In this document: piece after piece, positions 16,516 through 24,280 of the stretch
How the letters are laid out: each line of letters opens with the position of its first letter
How positions within the stretch are numbered: position 1 is the first letter of the stretch
From: Rufibacter latericius
GTDB taxonomy: Bacteria; Bacteroidota; Bacteroidia; Cytophagales; Hymenobacteraceae
Assembly: GCF_003721515.1 (NCBI RefSeq)
Contig: NZ_RJJD01000003.1
Location: 496,001 to 560,000 of the forward strand
Direction of reading: 5' to 3'
Length of the DNA stretch: 64,000 nucleotides
Made by a program: the position numbers and the translations under genes
Notes under the pieces: generated by a model
What the model was told of the DNA's origin: nothing
The model's input: only the letters and a program-made list of their open reading frames with translations
Databases searched by the model: none

Positions 16516-16554
16516 CGTTTCGGGCCTTTTTTCCTTAAAAACAGCTTAAAACAG
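16516..16554. repeat. Dispersed quasi-palindromic module, copy between hydrolase and trx
   Basis: CGTTTCGGGCCTTTTTTCC then TTAAAAACAGCTTAAAAC. It lies in the divergent promoter region, about 70-80 nt from both start codons, so it cannot be a terminator for either gene. Confidence 0.5.
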
Positions 16555-16633
16555 AACTTGTTTTAGTTCCTCTGGCTTTTACCTAAAATTGTCTTTTTCC
16601 GTATAAACTGGCTGAAACAAGACAGAAAAAACC

Positions 16634-16942
16634 ATGCCTAAAAAATCATTCCAGGAAATCATCAACAGCCCGGGCATGCCGGTGTTGGTTGACTTCTACG
16701 CCGACTGGTGCGGCCCCTGCAAAACCATGGCCCCAATCCTACAGCAAGTGGCTCGGCAGTACGAGGGAAAACTAAAGGTGATTAAAATTGATGTAGACAA
16801 GAACCCGGCTGTGGCGCAACAATACCGGGTACAGGGCATCCCCACGCTGCTGCTGTTCCACCAGGGAAAACAACTCTGGCGGCAGTCTGGGGTGGTACCG
16901 GGCCATCAGTTAAGCCAGGTGGTGCAACAGCACTTGCCATAA
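16634..16942 (+). CDS. Thioredoxin
   Basis: A 102-residue thioredoxin-fold protein with the redox motif WCGPC (Cys26, Cys29) after the conserved VDFYAD strand, and the cis-Pro in GIPTLLLF. It reduces protein disulfides in the cytoplasm; no signal peptide is seen. The size is typical of TrxA. It stands alone; a hairpin follows directly. Confidence 0.93.
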   Translation: MPKKSFQEIINSPGMPVLVDFYADWCGPCKTMAPILQQVARQYEGKLKVIKIDVDKNPAVAQQYRVQGIPTLLLFHQGKQLWRQSGVVPGHQLSQVVQQHLP

Positions 16943-16946
16943 TAGA

Positions 16947-16986
16947 GCGTTTTCATGCTGGTTTTGAGAAATCAGCATGAAAACGC
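16947..16986 (+). terminator. Hairpin after thioredoxin (also 3' of the histidine kinase)
   Basis: A perfect 14-bp stem, arms 16947-16960 and 16973-16986 (GCGTTTTCATGCTG), with a 12-nt loop GTTTTGAGAAAT resembling the centre of the dispersed module. It begins 4 nt after the trx stop. No clear T-run follows. Confidence 0.6.
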
Positions 16987-17023
16987 GGATAGAATAATTT
17001 TTGGATTGAAAGATAACTTTGGC

Positions 17024-17098
17024 GCCTTAGATGGATTAAGACACTTTAAGGACCTTCGGACACTACGAGGTCTGTTGAACCCGCAACCATGCTAAGGC
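17024..17098 (+). ncRNA. Possible small structured RNA (75 nt), unassigned
   Basis: A 7-bp closing stem (GCCTTAG 17024-17030 / CTAAGGC 17092-17098) encloses three possible hairpins: TTAA/TTAA, a bulged GACCTTCG/CGAGGTC stem with a 7-nt loop, and GTTG/CAAC. A TAACTTTG box (17014-17021) sits just upstream, at the right distance for a transcript starting at the closing stem. The 75-nt span recalls a tRNA, but the T-loop and D-loop signatures are missing, so I do not call one. It lies between convergent trx and the histidine kinase. Confidence 0.25.
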
Positions 17099-17154
17099 TT
17101 TACTTACCTGGATTGCTTTGTCAATCAAAAAGTAACAATCAGCAATCGAGTAAA

Positions 17155-18549
17155 TCAACTCTCCACCAATTCTTTGGTATGAATCAGGGGTAAGGTCAAA
17201 TGGAAAGTGGTTTGAACGTGGGGAATGGAAGTGGCGTGCAGCACCCCGCCGTGCTGGCGCACAATCTGGCGGGACAAGCTTAACCCAATACCGGAGCCCT
17301 CGGGTTTGGTGGTGTAGAAAGGAATGAAAATCTGCTCCTGAGACTCTGCCTCAATGCCCGGGCCATTGTCTATCACCTCAATCCTGACCATGTGCGGCTG
17401 TTTGTGGTCCTGGGCGGCCCGAAGAGTCACGGCGGGGAATTCAACTATACTACAGGCTTCCATTGCGTTTTTAAGCAGGTTTAGGAGAACTTGCTCTAAT
17501 TGCTCGGCATCGGCGGAAAGCCACAGTGGTTCCTCGGGTAATTGAAGGGTAAAGGCAATTCCCCGGCTTTTCATCTGGGCTTCCACCAGTCGGCTTACGT
17601 GACCGCAGAGCGCTTGCAGGGAAAGTTCTTCCAGGTGGGGCGGCGGTACCCGCGTGAGGCGACGGTAATTCTCCACGAAGTGCTGCATGCCACGGGTCCG
17701 TTTTTCAATGGTGCGCAACCCCAGTTGCAGGTCTTCCATGATGTCTTCCTCCAGGTACCCGGCCTGGGTAACGGGCCTCAGCTCAGATTGCACCAAATCA
17801 CTGATGGAGGAAGTAAGCGAAATAATGGGCGTCACCGAGTTCATGATCTCATGCGTGAGCACACTGATTAGCTTTTTCCAGGACTCCAGTTCCTGCGCCT
17901 CCATCTCTGAACGGATGTTCTGAAACGACATAATCCTGACTTCCTGTTCCTGGAGCCGCAATTCGGTGACATGCACCGTCAAGAGTACTTCCTCGGTGAG
18001 TTGCCGCAGCCTGATCAGGCGGGCTTCGTTGCGGGGTTCGGCAAACGCCACTTCTGCAAGGGCCGGATACATGCGCTCTATAGAATGGATGTTCTGCAGA
18101 AAAGGCAAATCCAGCAGACGGTGGGCGGCTTTGTTCATGAGCTGTATGTGCCCCTCGGCATCAAACGTGATCAACCCGATGCGCAGGTGTTCCACCACGC
18201 CCTGCAGGTAATGGTGATGAATCTCTTTTTCGGCCTTAATGCGGGCGAAGGCCCCGGTGATGTCATTGAACATGCGGTGCAACTCGCGGTACTGCGGCGG
18301 AGCCCCTTCCACGGCAAACCGCTGGGTGAAATCTGAATGCCTGATGGCCAGCAGAAACCGGATCAGATCGCGGTTGGTGCGCTGCACGTACTCAATCAGT
18401 TCCAGGATTTGGCCCACCGCCAGCACCAACAGGCAGAACAAAGAAATGTACCATGCGTGCCGAAGCCCCACGTACAACGCTGCCAGCAGGGTAAGTGACA
18501 AAAGCACCACCCGCACCGCCACCCGCACATTGAAGTACCTATAAACCAT
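17155..18549 (-). CDS. Sensor histidine kinase (NtrB-like, two membrane helices)
   Basis: A 464-residue membrane kinase. Two N-terminal membrane helices (about residues 10-50) have only a short loop between them, followed by a HAMP-like and PAS-like region. The H-box is VLTHEIMNSVTPI; the N-box is NLLKNAMEA; G-boxes are IDNGPGI and GSGIGLSLSRQI. It would phosphorylate the response regulator encoded just upstream, whose stop overlaps this ATG by 11 nt. The lack of a periplasmic domain suggests sensing within the membrane or by the PAS region. Divergent ABC transporter genes are the probable target. Confidence 0.92.
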   Translation of the reverse strand: MVYRYFNVRVAVRVVLLSLTLLAALYVGLRHAWYISLFCLLVLAVGQILELIEYVQRTNRDLIRFLLAIRHSDFTQRFAVEGAPPQYRELHRMFNDITGAFARIKAEKEIHHHYLQGVVEHLRIGLITFDAEGHIQLMNKAAHRLLDLPFLQNIHSIERMYPALAEVAFAEPRNEARLIRLRQLTEEVLLTVHVTELRLQEQEVRIMSFQNIRSEMEAQELESWKKLISVLTHEIMNSVTPIISLTSSISDLVQSELRPVTQAGYLEEDIMEDLQLGLRTIEKRTRGMQHFVENYRRLTRVPPPHLEELSLQALCGHVSRLVEAQMKSRGIAFTLQLPEEPLWLSADAEQLEQVLLNLLKNAMEACSIVEFPAVTLRAAQDHKQPHMVRIEVIDNGPGIEAESQEQIFIPFYTTKPEGSGIGLSLSRQIVRQHGGVLHATSIPHVQTTFHLTLPLIHTKELVES

Positions 18550-19915
18550 GTTTTTCTATCCGGCGGTACAAAGCGGTGCGGGTGATTCCCAACTCCCTGG
18601 AAGCGTGCGTGATGTTGCCGTTGTGCTTCATCAGTGCCTGCTGCACCAGGGTTTTCTCTACATTGCCCAGGGTGGCCTCAGTCTCCAGGGTGACCAGGTT
18701 ATGAGTCGAAGGTTCGGCTAAGTACACATCGGAAGGATGCAGTTGGCCCGGCTCGCTCATGATCACGGCCCGTTCCATGGTGTGCTCCAACTCCCGGATG
18801 TTGCCCGGCCAGGAATAGCCCAGCAGTTTCTGCAGAACCACCTTCTCCAGCCGAAGGTTTGGTTTTTGGTACTTTTTGGAAAAACTGGCCAGAAAATGCT
18901 CAGCCAGCGGCTGAATGTCTTCCTTTCGTTCACGTAGCGGCGGCAAATGAATTTCCACGGTGTTGATGCGGTACAGCAAATCTTGCCGGAAACGGCCCTG
19001 TTTCACCATCTCGTACAGCGGCATGTTGGTGGCGCTCACCAGCCGGATGTTCACCGGCCGCGGCCGATTAGAACCTACCGGGGTAATCACCCGGCTTTGC
19101 AGCGCCGTCAGCAATTTGGCCTGCAGCGGCAAGTTCAAATTCCCGATCTCGTCCAAGAACAGGGTTCCGCCCGAGGCGACCTCAAAGCGGCCGGCGCGGT
19201 CTTCCTTCGCATCGGTGAAGGAGCCTTTCACGTGCCCGAACAACTCGCTTTCAAACAGGCTTTCGGTTACGGCGCCTAGGTCCACGGGAATAAAAACTTC
19301 TTTGGCGCGGTGCGAGAGCCGGTGCAGCAGGCGGGCCGCTACTTCCTTGCCCGTTCCGTTCTCGCCCAGGATGAGCACGTTGGCATCGGTGGCGGCTACT
19401 TTCTCCAGGGTCTGGTACACGCGCTGCATGGCCGGCGAGGAACCCACCAGTTCCACACCCGGTTCGTTGAGGGTTTGGTTCAGGTGTTGCTGTTTTGTGC
19501 GCAGGCTCTGCACCTCTGAGGTGGACTGCCGCAGTTTGCACGCCGAGGTCATGGTAGCCAGCAGTTTCTCATTGTGCCAGGGCTTCACCACAAAATCGGT
19601 GGCTCCTAGTTTCAGGGCCTGCACGGCCAGGTCAATATCGCCGTAGGCGGTCATCATCACCACCACGGCCTGCGGGTCTACCTCCAGAATCCGCTGCAGC
19701 AAATCAAGCCCCTCGCGGCTGGAAGTAGCCCCGGCAGTATAGTTCATGTCCAGCAGGATCACGTCATAGGGCTCTTTCTGGAGCAGTTCTGGAAGTCGCT
19801 GCGGATTGATTTCGGTGCGTACCAGCGAGAAGTGCTGTTTCAGGAAGATGCGTCCGGCGGTGAGGATATCTTCCTGGTCATCCACTATCAAGAGGCGGCA
19901 GGGTATTTTGCTCAT
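18539..19915 (-). CDS. Sigma54-dependent response regulator (NtrC family)
   Basis: A 458-residue protein with three domains. The receiver domain (about 1-125) has phospho-acceptor Asp in ILLDMNYT. The AAA+ ATPase (about 150-380) has Walker A GENGTGKE and the sigma54-contact loop GSFTDA, a variant of GAFTGA. The C-terminal Fis-type helix-turn-helix has GITRTALYRRIEKHGL. Such regulators open sigma54 promoters when phosphorylated. It overlaps the kinase by 11 nt and is divergent from the ABC ATPase at 20278. Confidence 0.94.
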   Translation of the reverse strand: MSKIPCRLLIVDDQEDILTAGRIFLKQHFSLVRTEINPQRLPELLQKEPYDVILLDMNYTAGATSSREGLDLLQRILEVDPQAVVVMMTAYGDIDLAVQALKLGATDFVVKPWHNEKLLATMTSACKLRQSTSEVQSLRTKQQHLNQTLNEPGVELVGSSPAMQRVYQTLEKVAATDANVLILGENGTGKEVAARLLHRLSHRAKEVFIPVDLGAVTESLFESELFGHVKGSFTDAKEDRAGRFEVASGGTLFLDEIGNLNLPLQAKLLTALQSRVITPVGSNRPRPVNIRLVSATNMPLYEMVKQGRFRQDLLYRINTVEIHLPPLRERKEDIQPLAEHFLASFSKKYQKPNLRLEKVVLQKLLGYSWPGNIRELEHTMERAVIMSEPGQLHPSDVYLAEPSTHNLVTLETEATLGNVEKTLVQQALMKHNGNITHASRELGITRTALYRRIEKHGL

Positions 19916-20157
19916 GGGGCAAGGGGTATTTCAAAGGTGAATGCCAAGGTATTACAAGTAGGGTGCCACAAAGGCCATTTCGGTTCTTGGCTTGGCCTTA
20001 CTTACTGTTTATCAGTTGCTTCTGCCAACCCCGGTTAGGGTTGCGGAGGAGGGGGTGTACGCTTACAGACGAATAAATGTACGAAACCGTGCACTTTCAG
20101 GCAAGAGCATAACCATAGATCCACCAAAGAAGCTCATCGTCTGCACCTTACCTCTTT

Positions 20158-20173
20158 TGGCATTGCATTTGGA
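20158..20173 (+). promoter_or_regulatory. Candidate sigma54 (-24/-12) promoter of the ABC transporter
   Basis: TGGCATT-GCAT-TTGGA aligns with the sigma54 consensus TGGCACG-N4-TTGCW with three mismatches, one in the -12 GC. It lies about 105 nt upstream of the ATPase ATG and divergent from the NtrC-type regulator gene. Weak on its own; context supports it. Confidence 0.35.
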
Positions 20174-20210
20174 AGCTGTTTTCTGCGATATGGCTCCGGC
20201 CCGGCCTCAC

Positions 20211-20246
20211 CGTTTAGGGCCTGTAATCCGGAAAACCGCGCAAAAC
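20211..20246. repeat. Dispersed quasi-palindromic module, copy before the ABC ATPase
   Basis: CGTTTAGGGCCTGTAATCC then GGAAAACCGCGCAAAAC. It ends 31 nt before the ATPase ATG. The left inner T-tract is interrupted. Confidence 0.45.
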
Positions 20247-20277
20247 CATCACCCACTAACCCGCCAAGAAAAGAACC

Positions 20278-20988
20278 ATGCTAAAAACCGTCAACCTCCA
20301 GAAGAAATACACCACCGATGAAGTGGAGACCACTGCCCTTAACGGCATTTCCTTTGAAATAAAACAAGGCGAGTTTGTGGCCATGATGGGACCCTCTGGT
20401 TGCGGCAAATCCACGCTGCTCAACATCATTGGGCTGCTGGACAATCCTAATAGCGGCGAGTTCTGGTTTCTGGGCCAGGAGGTGTCCAGAACCTCTGAGC
20501 GGCAGCGGGCGAACCTGCGCAAAGCCCACATTGGGTTTGTGTTCCAAAGCTTCAACCTCATTGACGAGCTTACCGTGCAGGAGAACATTGAACTGCCGCT
20601 CATCTACCAGAAGATGTCAACTAATGAGATAAACCAACGGGTGAACGAGGCCATGGAACAGATGCAAATTGCGCACCGCCGCAACCACTACCCCCAACAG
20701 CTCTCCGGTGGGCAGCAGCAGCGGGTAGCCATCGCCCGGGCGGTGGTAGGTAAGCCCGCCCTCCTCCTCGCGGATGAGCCCACCGGTAATTTGGACTCGG
20801 CCCACGGCCGCGAGGTCATGGAACTGCTCAGCACCCTCAACGAGGCCGGCACCACGGTAGTAATGGTAACCCACTCCCCTTCCGATGCCGACTACGCCCA
20901 CCGCATCATCCGCCTGCTAGACGGCCAGATTGTGACCGAGAGCATTACCGAGCGGCACGCCGCCCGAGTTCTGAGTCCGGAGTTCTGA
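20278..20988 (+). CDS. ABC transporter ATP-binding protein (MacB/LolD type)
   Basis: A 236-residue ATPase with Walker A GPSGCGKST (residues 39-47), Q-loop, signature LSGGQQQR and Walker B LLLADEPT, followed by the H-loop in TVVMVTHS. The MacB/LolD/FtsE group drives FtsX-fold permeases that extrude peptides, antibiotics or lipoproteins from the periplasmic side rather than moving solutes through a channel. Three permeases of that fold follow on the same strand. The last codons and the stop lie inside a 14-bp tandem repeat (20966-21007), so the C-terminal tail VLSPEF is repeat-encoded. Confidence 0.94.
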   Translation: MLKTVNLQKKYTTDEVETTALNGISFEIKQGEFVAMMGPSGCGKSTLLNIIGLLDNPNSGEFWFLGQEVSRTSERQRANLRKAHIGFVFQSFNLIDELTVQENIELPLIYQKMSTNEINQRVNEAMEQMQIAHRRNHYPQQLSGGQQQRVAIARAVVGKPALLLADEPTGNLDSAHGREVMELLSTLNEAGTTVVMVTHSPSDADYAHRIIRLLDGQIVTESITERHAARVLSPEF

Positions 20989-21257
20989 GTCCGGAGTTCT
21001 GAGTCCTGAGTTGAAAACAAAGATTGTTGAACTGCTGGCGCGAGCCTCCGGCTCGTGTCCGCTGGCATTCCAGATTCCAAGTTTGGAGATTGATTCGGCC
21101 ATAGATATATCCAATATGCGTGCGGACACGAGCCGGAGGTTCGCGCCAGCGACAGCAACGATGGAAGCCTTCCGTTTAGGGCTTTTTTTCAGAAAAACAG
21201 GCTTAATCCACCCCGCGTTTCCTTGACTCAAGACTCAGAACTATAGACTCAGAACTC
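20966..21257. repeat. Composite inverted-repeat island between ATPase and permease 1
   Basis: On the left are three tandem 14-bp units GAGTTCTGAGTCCG (20966-21007, the last with one change). On the right are two inverted copies, GACTCAGAACT (21232-21242) and GACTCAGAACTC (21246-21257). Inside is a 29-bp inverted repeat (21034-21062 and 21122-21150, 28 of 29 matching, containing GAGCCTCCGGCTCGTGTCC) around a 59-nt AT-richer spacer, plus one dispersed module copy. No ORF is inside. This nested architecture resembles a MITE- or REP-type insertion. Confidence 0.6.
21173..21209. repeat. Dispersed quasi-palindromic module, copy before permease 1
   Basis: CGTTTAGGGCTTTTTTTC then AGAAAAACAGGCTTAAT. 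It ends 56 nt before the permease ATG and lies within the composite repeat island. Confidence 0.5.
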
Positions 21258-21265
21258 TTCACACA

Positions 21266-23695
21266 ATGTTCAAAAACTATCTGAAAGTGGCCTGGCGCAA
21301 TTTGGTGCGCCAGAAGATCTACTCCACCATCAACATCGCCGGGCTCACCATTGGCATCACGGCCTGTATTTTGATCTCGCTGTACGTGCTAGACGAGTTC
21401 AGCTATGACCGCTACCACGCCAACGCAGACCGCATCTACCGCGTCACCCGCGATTTCAAGTCTGATGACGGGAGCGTGAGTCTGGCGCTGGGGCACGTGG
21501 CCCCGCCGTTCGGGCCTTTGATAGAACAGGATTTCCCTGATATTGAGAAGGTGGCCCGGGTGCTGAACACCCAGGTACTGGTAGAGGACAAGGAGCAGCA
21601 GAAAGCCTTCAACGAGAAGCGGGTGTACTTCGCGGAGCCGGAGTTGCTGGACATTTTCACCATTCCCATGCTCAAAGGTGACGGCAAGAAAGCCCTAGCG
21701 GAGCCTTACACCCTGCTCATGAGCGACGCCATGGCCGAGAAATATTACCCCGGCGCCGACCCTGTTGGCAAAGTGCTGAAGGTGTACAGCCAATTCTCGG
21801 TGAAGGTGGGCGGCGTGTACAAGGCGTTTCCGGCCAACTCGCACATGCACCCGGACTTCCTGGTGTCCTTCACCACCTTAGCCGATACCGCCATCTACGG
21901 GGCCAACCAATTGGCTACCAATTTTGGGAACAACTCCTTCGGGACGTACTTGCTGCTGCCCAAGAACTACCCGGCTCAGAATCTGCAGGCCCAGTTCCCG
22001 GCTTTCCTGGACAAGCACCTGGGTGAATCTGACCACGCCCGCTCCCGCAAACCCTCTGAGTTTACGACCCTGCACCTGCAGAAAGTCACCGATGTGCACC
22101 TGCGCTCGCACCTGGACTCTGAGGAAGAACCCAACGGCGACATCAACACAGTCATGATTCTGAGTGCGGTGGCGCTGTTCATTTTGCTCATCGCCTGCAT
22201 CAACTACATCAACCTTTGCACTGCGCGCTCCACGAGTCGCGCGAAGGAAATAGGCATTAGAAAAGTAGTGGGCGCGCATCAGCAGACCTTGGTGGGGCAG
22301 TTCCTGATGGAGTCTATTTTAGTGGCGATCTTATCTACCATTCTGGCCTTGGGCTTAGCCGAGGCGCTTTTGCCCTGGCTTAACAATTTCACGGGTAAAA
22401 CGCTGGCGCTGGATTTGTTCTCGAAGCCTTACATGCTGGGCATTATCCTTTTGCTTCCGTTGATCATCGGGGGCATGGCGGGCTTGTACCCGGCCGTGTA
22501 TCTCTCCAAGTTCAGGCCGGTGGTCGTGTTGAAAGGCTCCCTGAGCAGCGGCGCCCGCAACCCGTTCTTGCGCAAAACGCTGGTGGTGGCGCAGTTCTCC
22601 ATCTCCATCGTGCTCATCATCGCCACGGGCGTTATCTCGCAACAGTTGACCTACATGCAGAACAAGGCGTTGGGGTTTGACAAGGAACGACTGGTGGTGT
22701 TCAGCTTTGACAACGGCCTTACCGATAAATACGAGGCCTTCCGGAACGATCTGGTGGCCTCGGCCAACATCCAGAACGTGGGTCGCTCGCTGCTGGTGCC
22801 CTCAGACCGGTTGCTCAACTCCATGGGCGCCTCAGTGCAGCGCGGCGATTCCTTGCAGGGCACCAGTCTGGCCATCCGGTTTGTGAACGTAGACCATGAC
22901 TTGTTTCAGACCTACGGCGTGAAACTGGCGGCGGGCCGCAACTTCCTCAAAGACCACCCGACGGATACCTCTTCTTTTATCCTGAATGAATCCTCGGTGC
23001 GCATGATTGGCTGGAAGAGCCCGCAGGATGCCATCGGGCAGACCTTCAAGTACGGCAACATTAAAGGCCACGTCATTGGCGTGGTGCGGGATTTCCACTT
23101 TGAGTCTATGCACGAGGCTATTTCACCCATGGTGTACCTCCTGCCGCCCAATAACCAGAACTACAGCAACATCACGGTAAAGTTCAAGGGAGATCCGCAG
23201 GAAGCGCTGGCGCACATCCAAGCCACCTGGAAGAAATTCCTGCCCAGCACCCCATTTGAGTACCAGTTCATGGACGACATGTTTGGCAAGCTCTACGAGG
23301 CCGAGGTCCTGAAACAGCAGATCTTCACCATTTTCGCGGCCATTGCTATTTTCATTGCCTGCCTGGGGCTGTTCGGGTTGGCGTCTTATACCGCCGAGCA
23401 GCGTACGAAAGAGATCGGCATCCGGAAAGTGCTGGGGTCCTCGGTGCGGGAAATCATCCTGCTCCTGTCCAAGGATTTTGCCCTGCTGGTGATCATTGCC
23501 ATTGCCCTGGCTTCGCCGATTGCCTGGTTCAGCATGGACCGCTGGCTGGAGGATTTCGCCTACCGCGTGCCGCTGAACTGGAGCACTTTCATCCTGACTG
23601 GGCTCATTGCCATGACCATTGCCATGCTCACCGTCAGTTTCCACGCCGCCAAAGCCGCTTTCCTCAACCCTGTGAAAGCCCTCCGGACAGAATGA
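21266..23695 (+). CDS. ABC transporter permease 1 (MacB/FtsX-like)
   Basis: An 809-residue permease. A membrane helix near the N-terminus (about residues 20-42) is followed by a large periplasmic MacB-PCD-like domain, three more helices with the FtsX motif (KEIGIRKVVGAH), a second periplasmic domain, and a final FtsX domain with KEIGIRKVLGSS. This double-FtsX layout is typical of Bacteroidota permeases beside a MacB-type ATPase. It shares its plan and many motifs with the permeases at 24281 and 26772, so the three are paralogs. The substrate is unknown. Confidence 0.92.
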   Translation: MFKNYLKVAWRNLVRQKIYSTINIAGLTIGITACILISLYVLDEFSYDRYHANADRIYRVTRDFKSDDGSVSLALGHVAPPFGPLIEQDFPDIEKVARVLNTQVLVEDKEQQKAFNEKRVYFAEPELLDIFTIPMLKGDGKKALAEPYTLLMSDAMAEKYYPGADPVGKVLKVYSQFSVKVGGVYKAFPANSHMHPDFLVSFTTLADTAIYGANQLATNFGNNSFGTYLLLPKNYPAQNLQAQFPAFLDKHLGESDHARSRKPSEFTTLHLQKVTDVHLRSHLDSEEEPNGDINTVMILSAVALFILLIACINYINLCTARSTSRAKEIGIRKVVGAHQQTLVGQFLMESILVAILSTILALGLAEALLPWLNNFTGKTLALDLFSKPYMLGIILLLPLIIGGMAGLYPAVYLSKFRPVVVLKGSLSSGARNPFLRKTLVVAQFSISIVLIIATGVISQQLTYMQNKALGFDKERLVVFSFDNGLTDKYEAFRNDLVASANIQNVGRSLLVPSDRLLNSMGASVQRGDSLQGTSLAIRFVNVDHDLFQTYGVKLAAGRNFLKDHPTDTSSFILNESSVRMIGWKSPQDAIGQTFKYGNIKGHVIGVVRDFHFESMHEAISPMVYLLPPNNQNYSNITVKFKGDPQEALAHIQATWKKFLPSTPFEYQFMDDMFGKLYEAEVLKQQIFTIFAAIAIFIACLGLFGLASYTAEQRTKEIGIRKVLGSSVREIILLLSKDFALLVIIAIALASPIAWFSMDRWLEDFAYRVPLNWSTFILTGLIAMTIAMLTVSFHAAKAAFLNPVKALRTE

Positions 23696-23698
23696 TTT

Positions 23699-23750
23699 AT
23701 TGCTTCGTTTAGGGACTGATTTTGAAAAATCCGCCCCTAAACGAAGCAAT
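23699..23750. repeat. Dispersed module with 16-bp perfect arms, before doxX-like gene
   Basis: Perfect 16-bp arms (23699-23714 and 23735-23750; outer sequence ATTGCTTCGTTTAGGG) flank the module core with GATTTTGAAAAATC at its centre. It lies just after permease 1 and 29 nt before the DoxX ATG. Confidence 0.75.
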
Positions 23751-23779
23751 CGCTTTTATCACCTCAACCCATTCCCTTT

Positions 23780-24247
23780 ATGGAAGATCACTTGGCGCCT
23801 CACTCATTCTTGGACCGGTACAAACCGTACTCGGCGGTTTTGCTGCGTCTGGCGTTTGGGTTTCACTTGATTTATTTCACGCAGGACAATGTGTTCAGCT
23901 ATGCGCGCATGCTGGAGTTCCGGGATTTTCTGGAGGTGCGGCATGTGCCATTTCCGTTTGTAGGGGCGATTGTCTCGGTGGCGGTGCAGTTTCTGTGCGG
24001 CATTTTCCTGATCGTAGGCTGGCAAGTTCGGATGGTGGGCTTTTTCATCCTGGTGAATTTCATTCTGGCTTTCATTATTGCGCACCGCGGACAGAGCTAC
24101 GAGCAATTTTTCCAGCCGGTGCAGCTGATAGCAGTGGGTGTGTGTTTCCTTCTGCACGGCGCCGGCGCCTTGTCGTTGGACCATTTTCTGCACCAGCGGC
24201 GAACGGAACCGGAAACCGCCATACCCAAACGACAAGCAACTTTCTAA
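23780..24247 (+). CDS. DoxX family membrane protein
   Basis: A 155-residue protein with four predicted membrane helices, an arginine-containing LRLAFGFHL segment in helix 1 and a compact DoxX-like layout. DoxX relatives are small integral membrane proteins linked loosely to redox or thiol stress; no fixed reaction is known. It is sandwiched between permeases 1 and 2, all on the + strand with small gaps, so it probably shares their transcript. A role in the transporter is not implied by its family. Confidence 0.75.
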   Translation: MEDHLAPHSFLDRYKPYSAVLLRLAFGFHLIYFTQDNVFSYARMLEFRDFLEVRHVPFPFVGAIVSVAVQFLCGIFLIVGWQVRMVGFFILVNFILAFIIAHRGQSYEQFFQPVQLIAVGVCFLLHGAGALSLDHFLHQRRTEPETAIPKRQATF

Positions 24248-24280
24248 AAAGAACTCCTTCCTCAAAACAGACTTGACCTC

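Noticed and set aside
17024-17098. tRNA call for the 75-nt stemmed segment
   Set aside because: The acceptor-like stem fits, but no TTC-type T-loop, D-loop GG or 7-nt anticodon loop in the right place; kept only as a possible structured RNA.
19940-19960. Second sigma54 promoter on the minus strand for the response regulator (TTGGCATTCACC...)
   Set aside because: The -24 half fits, but the -12 half is shifted and lacks GC.
20995-21260. CRISPR array or riboswitch in the repeat island
   Set aside because: Units are tandem without unique spacers of constant size, and the inverted arms fit a mobile-type element better.
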